Notes under the pieces: generated by a model
Told to the model about the DNA's origin: nothing
Databases searched by the model: none
The model's input: only the letters and a program-made list of their open reading frames with translations
Source of the DNA: JANRKH01 sp964351245
GTDB taxonomy: Bacteria > Pseudomonadota > Alphaproteobacteria > Rickettsiales > Rickettsiaceae
NCBI GenBank assembly: GCA_964351245.1
Contig: CAYGNF010000022.1
Location: 1-20,004 of the forward strand
Direction of reading: 5' to 3'
Length of the DNA: 20,004 bases
In this document: in pieces, positions 14,436-20,004 of the stretch
How positions within the stretch are numbered: the stretch's first letter is position 1
Layout of the letters: each line of letters begins with the position of its first letter
Position numbers and translations under genes: made by a program

Positions 14436-15455
14436 TTAATATGGATCTTCGTATTTTTTCGCAAGATCCGTAAGATTTTCAGGAGGCCAATCCGGCACTT
14501 CCATTCCAAATTTAAGATTGTAAACACCTAAAATTTCTTTTATTTCATTCAAAGATTTACGTCCGAAATTTGGGGTTTTGAGCATTTCAGATTCAGTTTT
14601 GATTATTAAATCACCTATGTAAACAATATTATCATTCTTCAGACAATTTTGAGACCTTACTGAAAGCTCGAGTTCATCAACCTTTTTTAATAGAACTGGG
14701 TTGAAAGGTAGCTCTTCTAATGCTTCTGATGTCTCCTCTTCGGACTCTTCGAAAGTAATGAAAGTTTGCAGTTGATCTTGAATAATTCTAGCGGCTAGAG
14801 AGAAGGCAAGCTCAGGGCTTACAAAACCATTAGTTTCTATGGTCATAATTAGTTTATCATAGTCTGTGACCTGACAAACTCTGGTATTCTCAACTTTGTA
14901 ACTCACTTTTCTTACAGGGCTATAAAGAGCATCTATATTAATGGTACCAACGGGCTGATCAGTATCTCTAATACTCATAGCTGGTACGTACCCCCTGCCT
15001 GTTGTGCAGGTAAATTCTATATCTAGACTAGCATTTTTCGCCAGAGTACATATAATTTGATTTTTATTCAATACCTCAACATCAGCTGTTGTATCTATCA
15101 TTCCAGCATTTACTTCACACGGGCCTGTAGCTTTTAATCGCACCGTTTTTGCTTCTGAAGTATTCATTTTGATAATTACAGATTTAAGATTCAGTATTAC
15201 ATCTGTGATATCTTCTTTGACTCCAGAAATTGATGAGAACTCGTGTTCTACACCTGGTATCTTTATAGAAGTAATAGCGCTCCCTTGAAGAGAAGAAAGT
15301 AGTACGCGTCTAATACTATTGCCCAAAGTATGGCCCCAACCCCTCTCGAGTGGCTCCACTATTATTTGCGCTGTATTGGGTGTGTGTTCATCAATTGCAA
15401 CCAAAACCTTGCTTGGCTTAATTAATGTATTCCAATTTCTATTCAGTAATGACAT
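14436..15455 (-). CDS. rpoA: RNA polymerase alpha subunit
   Basis: The alpha subunit nucleates RNA polymerase assembly through its N-terminal dimer domain and contacts UP elements and activators through its C-terminal domain. Visible landmarks in 339 residues are LERGWGHTLGNSIRRVLLSS (36-55), IKIPGVEHEFSSISGVKED, GRGYVPA, the YKVENTRVCQVTDYDKL segment, and an acidic linker near 236-250. The C-terminal domain has VDELELSVRSQNCLKNDNI (Arg267 corresponds to the DNA-binding Arg265 of E. coli) and NFGRKSLNEIKEIL (296-309). Length is normal. It sits 18 bases after rpsK and 14 before rplQ, the standard alpha operon order. Confidence 0.98.
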   Translation of the reverse strand: MSLLNRNWNTLIKPSKVLVAIDEHTPNTAQIIVEPLERGWGHTLGNSIRRVLLSSLQGSAITSIKIPGVEHEFSSISGVKEDITDVILNLKSVIIKMNTSEAKTVRLKATGPCEVNAGMIDTTADVEVLNKNQIICTLAKNASLDIEFTCTTGRGYVPAMSIRDTDQPVGTINIDALYSPVRKVSYKVENTRVCQVTDYDKLIMTIETNGFVSPELAFSLAARIIQDQLQTFITFEESEEETSEALEELPFNPVLLKKVDELELSVRSQNCLKNDNIVYIGDLIIKTESEMLKTPNFGRKSLNEIKEILGVYNLKFGMEVPDWPPENLTDLAKKYEDPY

Positions 15456-15473
15456 ATTATTTATACTCTTGAG

Positions 15474-15860
15474 TTAGACTCTTCTTCTTTTTGGTGGTTT
15501 ACAGCCATTGTGAGCGACCGAAGAAACATCTGTGATTGTTGTTACTATAAAACTCTGATTAAAAACTGCCCTCAGAGCTGATTCTCTTTGAGAGCCCGCT
15601 CCCTGTACTTTTATGGAAAGAGTCTTTAAGCCATGCTCTTTTGCCTCAACAGAAGCTTTGTCCACTACTATCTGAGCAGCAAATGGGGTAGCTTTTTTAG
15701 CGCCTTTAAATCCACTAGCACCAGATGATGATGCAGCTATTGCATTACCTTGCACATCAGTAAAAGTAACAATAGTATTGTTAAAGGTAGCCTTAATATG
15801 AACTACCCCCAATGAGATATTTTTTCTTTTTTTCTTATGTTTTGCTCCCGCAACACTCAT
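15474..15860 (-). CDS. rpsK: 30S ribosomal protein S11
   Basis: S11 lines the platform of the 30S subunit near the E site. The sequence has the family landmarks GVVHIKATFNNTIVTFTDVQGN, SSGASGFKGAKKATPFAAQ, RESALRAVF and the strongly conserved tail NGCKPPKRRRV. Two ATGs are possible, 15866 and 15860. The plus-strand sequence at 15867-15873 gives AAGGTGA on the coding strand. That is seven bases before the second ATG but directly against the first, so I use 15860 (128 residues, MSVAGAKHKKKRKN). The upstream ATG would add two residues. Confidence 0.95.
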   Translation of the reverse strand: MSVAGAKHKKKRKNISLGVVHIKATFNNTIVTFTDVQGNAIAASSSGASGFKGAKKATPFAAQIVVDKASVEAKEHGLKTLSIKVQGAGSQRESALRAVFNQSFIVTTITDVSSVAHNGCKPPKRRRV

Positions 15861-15888
15861 TATCATTCACCTTGTATTATAAATTTGT

Positions 15889-16266
15889 TTACTTAGTAAC
15901 TTTTTTCTTGCCCGCAATAGCGACTGCCTTACCCTTTCTTGTTCTAGCATTAGAGTGGGTGTTTTGCCCTCTTACCGGAAGCTTTCTTATATGTCTTAAG
16001 CCTTGATAAGACCTAATGTCTTTCTTCTTCTTGATATTAAGACTCACTTCTCTTCTTAAGTCTCCTTCTACGCAACATTCTTTTTCTATGATAGATCTAA
16101 TAGCAACAAGATCGGAATCATCCAAATCTCTAGCCCTTTTATCTTCAGGTATTTTTGCTTGTGCGCATATATTTTTTGATACAGTAAGACCGATACCATG
16201 TATATATGTAAGTGCGATAATAACGCGCTTATTTGTAGGTATATTTACCCCAGCGATTCTAGCCAT
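15889..16266 (-). CDS. rpsM: 30S ribosomal protein S13
   Basis: S13 sits in the 30S head and contacts the P-site tRNA and 50S bridge. The 125 residues show MARIAGVNIPTNKRVIIALT, YIHGIG, the SYQGLRHIRKLPVRGQNTHSNARTRKG region and a basic C-terminus. This is the first gene of its operon: the next gene upstream on the strand is a histidine kinase 179 bases away, not secY or adk as in the usual spc-alpha arrangement. It has its own promoter and a good ribosome binding site. Confidence 0.97.
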   Translation of the reverse strand: MARIAGVNIPTNKRVIIALTYIHGIGLTVSKNICAQAKIPEDKRARDLDDSDLVAIRSIIEKECCVEGDLRREVSLNIKKKKDIRSYQGLRHIRKLPVRGQNTHSNARTRKGKAVAIAGKKKVTK

Positions 16267-16276
16267 TTAGTCAGAA

Positions 16277-16281
16277 CTCCT
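16277..16281 (-). promoter_or_regulatory. Shine-Dalgarno of rpsM
   Basis: AGGAG on the minus strand lies ten bases before the rpsM ATG. It is better than most sites in the window and confirms the start. Confidence 0.65.
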
Positions 16282-16313
16282 ATATGTATATGAGTGTAAT
16301 ATTATGAAGTAGG

Positions 16314-16341
16314 ATAATATTAAAATAACCAACTTTGTCAA
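16314..16341 (-). promoter_or_regulatory. Promoter of the rpsM-rpsK-rpoA-rplQ-rpsT operon
   Basis: On the minus strand a perfect TTGACA (16336-16341) is followed after 16 bases by TATTAT (16314-16319). This is the strongest sigma70 match in the window and predicts a leader of about 40 bases before rpsM. I see no clear ribosomal-protein autoregulatory fold in so short a leader. Confidence 0.75.
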
Positions 16342-16445
16342 CTATTTTAATTGTGATTTTTTAATATGATAGCTTACTCCTGAAATATTTACAATAAAAA
16401 GCGGGTCTATAATACACCACACCCTAGAAATTACCATGATCTTAC

Positions 16446-18185
16446 CTATTTTTCTATCTGCTCTATTACTCTTTTTTCTGGTATAACTATAGTAATTTCT
16501 GTGCCTATGCCTATCTCGCTATCTATATGTAGTGATGCATCGTGAGCTTTTGTTAGAATGAGTACAATAGGAAGTCCCAGACCGTATGATTCAATTGGAT
16601 TAGCAGATTTATTACTCTGAACTGTGCCATATTTTCTTAGCGCAATTTTAATTTCCTCGTTAGTCATACCTATGCCTTGATCTCGGATAATCACCTTCAT
16701 TCTTCTACCGCTACGTTTTGCTTCTATAAAGATCGTGGTATTGTCCAATGAATATTTGTATGAATTAGAGATGATGTTGTTCATCATTTGTAGTAGCTTT
16801 CGTTTATCTCCTAGTACAAAAGGCAATGATTTATCAATTTTACATCTAATATTGATTTTCCTGGAATGAAATCTTGTTTGATTTGTTTTGACCGCAATGT
16901 CTATTACTGCAGATAAATCACACACTTCTTCTATCAATCTAAAATTACCCCGCGCTACATTCTTTTCATCTAAAATATCATTGATAAAATCAAGTATAAG
17001 CTTTGCATTGTGATAAATGCCTGACACATACTCCCTGTATTGCTGAGGCACGGGGCCAAATAATTGCTTAGAGATCATTTCAGAGCCCGTTAGGATGAAT
17101 CCCAGAGGTGAGCGAATTTCGTGAGCAGTGTAAGATAAAAAATCCGATTTTGCTACCATGGCTTTTGTGGCAATAGAAGATGCTTGCTCTGCTTTTGTCC
17201 TAAGCCAAGTCTCTCTCTTATATATGATTGCAACTATCGCAAGAAAAGATACAGCGAGAACCGAAATTTCAATAAATTTTATTGTCACTTTTTTAGTGTA
17301 TGTAGATTTAATGTACATAGGGTCCAAACTCACTATGAGTAAATAAGGTTTATTCTCAATTTTATGAGCTAGAAAATTTGATCCACTTAGCACTTGAATA
17401 TCTGATATCTCTTTTTGCTTATCAGAGAAAAAATTTACCTTGTGTGTTGCCATCTCCAGGTTATGATTAATAATAGTTTTATTGTTGTTGGTAATTCTTG
17501 TGGCGTTGAGTGGATATGAAGTAATAACATTCATTTTATTGTCTAATACAACGAACTCCGTCATATTGTTTCTTCTATACATTTCTATATCTTCTAAAAT
17601 AGCGGCTGTCTCAAGCTGTAGAAACAAACTTCCTATATATTCTCCTTTGTTATTAGTAAGCCCTAGAGCGAGGTCTAAAAAAGGTATATCATTGATTTTA
17701 ATACTAGGATTTTGACACGAGAATATTTTCCCAGGAACAAGTTTAGATAATCTAATATTTGAATAATGTGATATGTTAGTTCCAATGGGCATCTTGCAGT
17801 CTTTATTAACATTATGAACAATGCCATTTTTATCTATCCAATAAAAACCCCTCCACCCAAAAAATCTTTTATCATTAATATTAAGGCTGTAGTGAGATAA
17901 TGTATCGTCAATTTTTGCAAGAGAGTACTTATTTGACTTAAGTATAGATGCGATTTGATGTAATACGTGAGAAGAATACTCAATTTCATCTAAAAAAATC
18001 TTTTCAAGAATTTGGATTTCATCTCTCATTCTATCTAAAGTACTATGCTTCCTATCAATATACATTTTGACAAAAGACATGCTCACGAGAATAATTACTT
18101 CAACGGAAATCAGTACTATTATGACTTTTAAGTTAAAGTTATAATCATCGGCTCCTATAGTTTTTTTAGATTGCTCTATTCTCAT
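16446..18185 (-). CDS. Membrane sensor histidine kinase, orphan
   Basis: This 579-residue sensor kinase has a short cytoplasmic N-terminus, a first membrane helix (about 19-40), and a periplasmic sensor of about 260 residues. The sensor has a Cache-like element (FYWIDKNGIVHN; NNKGEYIGSLFLQLETAAI). A second membrane helix follows (about 303-322), then the kinase core. In the core, the H-box is KSDFLSYTAHEIRSPLGFI with phospho-acceptor His355. The N-box is MMNNIISNSYKYS (Asn474), G1 is DQGIGMT (502-508) and G2 is YGLGLPIV (534-541). All catalytic boxes are intact, and the H-box resembles alphaproteobacterial PleC/DivJ-type kinases. No receiver domain or adjacent response regulator is present. 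Its stop is 179 bases before rpsM on the same strand. The ligand is unknown. Confidence 0.92.
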   Translation of the reverse strand: MRIEQSKKTIGADDYNFNLKVIIVLISVEVIILVSMSFVKMYIDRKHSTLDRMRDEIQILEKIFLDEIEYSSHVLHQIASILKSNKYSLAKIDDTLSHYSLNINDKRFFGWRGFYWIDKNGIVHNVNKDCKMPIGTNISHYSNIRLSKLVPGKIFSCQNPSIKINDIPFLDLALGLTNNKGEYIGSLFLQLETAAILEDIEMYRRNNMTEFVVLDNKMNVITSYPLNATRITNNNKTIINHNLEMATHKVNFFSDKQKEISDIQVLSGSNFLAHKIENKPYLLIVSLDPMYIKSTYTKKVTIKFIEISVLAVSFLAIVAIIYKRETWLRTKAEQASSIATKAMVAKSDFLSYTAHEIRSPLGFILTGSEMISKQLFGPVPQQYREYVSGIYHNAKLILDFINDILDEKNVARGNFRLIEEVCDLSAVIDIAVKTNQTRFHSRKINIRCKIDKSLPFVLGDKRKLLQMMNNIISNSYKYSLDNTTIFIEAKRSGRRMKVIIRDQGIGMTNEEIKIALRKYGTVQSNKSANPIESYGLGLPIVLILTKAHDASLHIDSEIGIGTEITIVIPEKRVIEQIEK

Positions 18186-18382
18186 AAAAATACTATTATC
18201 TTTTACTTAAATTAATGATTGATATAGCCATATATATTCAAAGAATCTTGCTGCAATATAATTAGCGCCTGCTTTAGAACAATATATAAAATTCTAATTG
18301 TGTACAAAATATACTCCAAATACACTCTTGTTGATATCACTCATAATGCCATAAATAAAGGGAATTTTTAGCCTATAAGATT

Positions 18383-18413
18383 TTGACATCTAGGGCTTTA
18401 TACTCAGTACAAT
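18383..18413 (+). promoter_or_regulatory. Possible cysS promoter
   Basis: TTGACA (18383-18388), a perfect -35 box, precedes TACAAT (18408-18413), one base off consensus, but the 19-base spacer is longer than ideal. It would leave a leader of about 55 bases before the cysS ATG. The rest of the 289-base divergent gap shows no coding frame that I trust. Confidence 0.4.
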
Positions 18414-18474
18414 ACTATATACTGTGGCGACTAATATTATTAAGTCTTAACATATAAGCAAGTAAATTCTATAC

Positions 18475-19842
18475 ATGAAAATTAAATTAACCAATACTCT
18501 ATCGAATAAATTAGAGATTTTTCAGCCACAGCACAGTAGCCAAATAAAAATCTATGTATGCGGACCTACAGTATACGATCACCCTCATATAGGTAATGCA
18601 AGAGCATTAGTTGTGTATGATCTACTTTTCAGATTATTACAATCTATTTACAAGAATTATGAAATAATATACGTACGCAATATCACTGACATAGATGATA
18701 AAATTATTAATAAAGCAAGAGCAGATGGTGTAGAAGTATCAGAATTAACCTCCAGAATTATCGCAAGCTTTGAAGGAAGCTGCAAGTATCTACATTGCCT
18801 TAGCCCCACTTTTGAGCCTAAAGCATCCGATTATATCCATAAAATGTGCGATATAATACAGATTTTAATTGATAAAGGTCACGCATATCAATCATCAGAT
18901 CATGTGTATTTTGCTGTTGAATCTTATAAGAATTACGGAGCTCTTGCAAATAGAGAAATCGCTAAAGGTAAGCAAGGCGCAAGAGTAGATGTTTCTAAGG
19001 CAAAACACAGTGCAGAAGATTTTGTACTGTGGAAACCCTCTACAGATGGAGAAATAGGCTTTAATTCCAAATGGGGTAAGGGGAGGCCAGGTTGGCATAT
19101 AGAATGCTCTGCTATGAGTTATGAGTTTCTTGGTGCAGATTTTGATATTCACGGCGGAGGGGCAGATTTAATGTTTCCGCATCATACAAATGAAATAGCC
19201 CAAAGCTGTTGCGCTTTTCCGGGTTCAACCTACGCTACAACATGGGTACATAATGGTTTTGTAACTGTAGAAGGCGAGAAAATGAGCAAATCTTTAGGCA
19301 ACTTTATCACGATCAATGATATTATGAATATGAAGATCGATGGCGAAGTGCTCAGAATACTCTTGCTCAGCGTCAACTACAGATCTCCTTTAGATTATAA
19401 TAAAAAATTACTCCAAGATACTTTGGGAACCTTGCAATATTTATATAGAGCACTAAGAGGCTTTAATAATATTACGGAGTTGGCCTTTACCGATTTGCCA
19501 GAGGAGTTTACTAATCCAATTCTAGATGATCTCAATACACCACTTGCACTATCTTATATGATAAAACTAGCAGGCCAAATAAACAAAACACAAATGCTAG
19601 AGGAAGCAAATATATTATTTTCTTGTGGTAGATTTTTGGGTATTTTTAACAAAGCCCCAGAATCTTGGCTACAAGGAGAAGAGGAAGTAGAATTAATAGA
19701 GGACTTAATTCAACAAAGAGCGCAAGCAAAAAATGAAAAAAAATGGGATATAGCCGATCTCATCAGATCTAAATTATTGAATATGGGCATTATTCTCGAA
19801 GATAGGAAAGACGGCATCACATTATGGTCCCGTAAATTATAA
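18475..19842 (+). CDS. cysS: Cysteinyl-tRNA synthetase
   Basis: CysS charges tRNA-Cys with cysteine in the cytoplasm. The 455-residue protein is a full-length class I synthetase. It has CGPTVYDHPHIGNARALVVYD with the zinc ligand Cys29 and the HIGH-like HIGN (38-41), and RNITDIDDKIINKA (68-81). It also has GWHIECSAMS with zinc ligand Cys211, DIHGGGADLMFPHHTNEIAQ with His236 and Glu240, and the KMSKS loop (269-273). The C-terminal anticodon-binding region ends with QRAQAKNEKKWDIADLIRSK and a typical tail ITLWSRKL. The start matches the usual N-terminus, directly before the first beta strand, with no clear Shine-Dalgarno. The gene stands alone on the plus strand; no partner follows within the window. 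Confidence 0.97.
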   Translation: MKIKLTNTLSNKLEIFQPQHSSQIKIYVCGPTVYDHPHIGNARALVVYDLLFRLLQSIYKNYEIIYVRNITDIDDKIINKARADGVEVSELTSRIIASFEGSCKYLHCLSPTFEPKASDYIHKMCDIIQILIDKGHAYQSSDHVYFAVESYKNYGALANREIAKGKQGARVDVSKAKHSAEDFVLWKPSTDGEIGFNSKWGKGRPGWHIECSAMSYEFLGADFDIHGGGADLMFPHHTNEIAQSCCAFPGSTYATTWVHNGFVTVEGEKMSKSLGNFITINDIMNMKIDGEVLRILLLSVNYRSPLDYNKKLLQDTLGTLQYLYRALRGFNNITELAFTDLPEEFTNPILDDLNTPLALSYMIKLAGQINKTQMLEEANILFSCGRFLGIFNKAPESWLQGEEEVELIEDLIQQRAQAKNEKKWDIADLIRSKLLNMGIILEDRKDGITLWSRKL

Positions 19843-20004
19843 ATCATCAATGTATATTAGGAATCAAAAGAGATTTTGCTTTGTTAGCAATATGCGCATT
19901 ATCATAATGAATTTATTTAGATTATTAATAAGTTATATTTTTGTCTCAATCTAAACGTAATTTTCACTGATACTTGTATAATACTTATTTAATATTGATA
20001 AATT

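Noticed and set aside
16385..16420. GGGT/ACCC hairpin with TTTTT downstream of the histidine kinase (minus strand) considered as a terminator
   Set aside because: A T run is present, but the stem is only four pairs with a long loop, too weak to call.
19876..19890. TTGCT/AGCAA hairpin after cysS considered as a terminator
   Set aside because: Only five pairs and no T tract follows on either strand.
19977..19982. TATAAT near the right edge as a promoter for a gene beyond the window
   Set aside because: No acceptable -35 box at 16-18 bases, and the downstream gene is not visible.

Overview
The window is AT-rich, densely coded and made of alphaproteobacterial-type genes. Gene content and order suggest a host-associated, genome-reduced member of the Rickettsiales or a close relative. 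Supporting signs are an FtsY with almost no N-terminal acidic domain, mreB-mreC without a following mreD, alphaproteobacterial uncharacterised families, weak ribosome binding sites, and at least one apparently decaying reading frame. The taxonomic call is inference from protein character and composition; there is no rRNA here to test it.

Left part, plus strand (1-6292). A large TPR protein runs in from the left edge. It is followed at once by ftsY (SRP receptor GTPase), a ZnuA-like periplasmic binding protein whose ATG overlaps the ftsY stop, and a YhhQ-type queuosine precursor transporter. A 184-base gap then holds a possible 41-residue minus-strand gene. After it come a CGFS monothiol glutaredoxin and an ABC-2-type ATPase that overlap by one base.

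Middle, minus strand (6366-10864). This is a tight operon read right to left: mreB, mreC, a 693-residue tail-anchored pseudokinase-like protein, and a small membrane protein. Gaps are 4, 5 and 9 bases. A good sigma70-type promoter (TTTACA-17-TATAAA) lies just upstream of mreB and settles the mreB start. Binding two undescribed proteins to the actin-like shape determinant is the most interesting functional association in the window.

Sparse zone (10865-13503). A 630-base region holds only a probable broken reading frame. It is followed by a minus-strand gene fusing a periplasmic amino-acid-type binding domain to a TRIC/UPF0126 membrane domain. Next is a 180-base block of nested inverted repeats that could be a structured RNA or a miniature palindromic element.

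Right part (13504-20004). A minus-strand expression operon reads rpsM, rpsK, rpoA, rplQ, rpsT. It has its own strong promoter (TTGACA-16-TATTAT), lacks secY/adk upstream, and carries rpsT at its end. Upstream on the same strand is a membrane histidine kinase with no response regulator beside it. The last gene is cysS on the plus strand. No tRNA, rRNA, IS element or CRISPR array was found.
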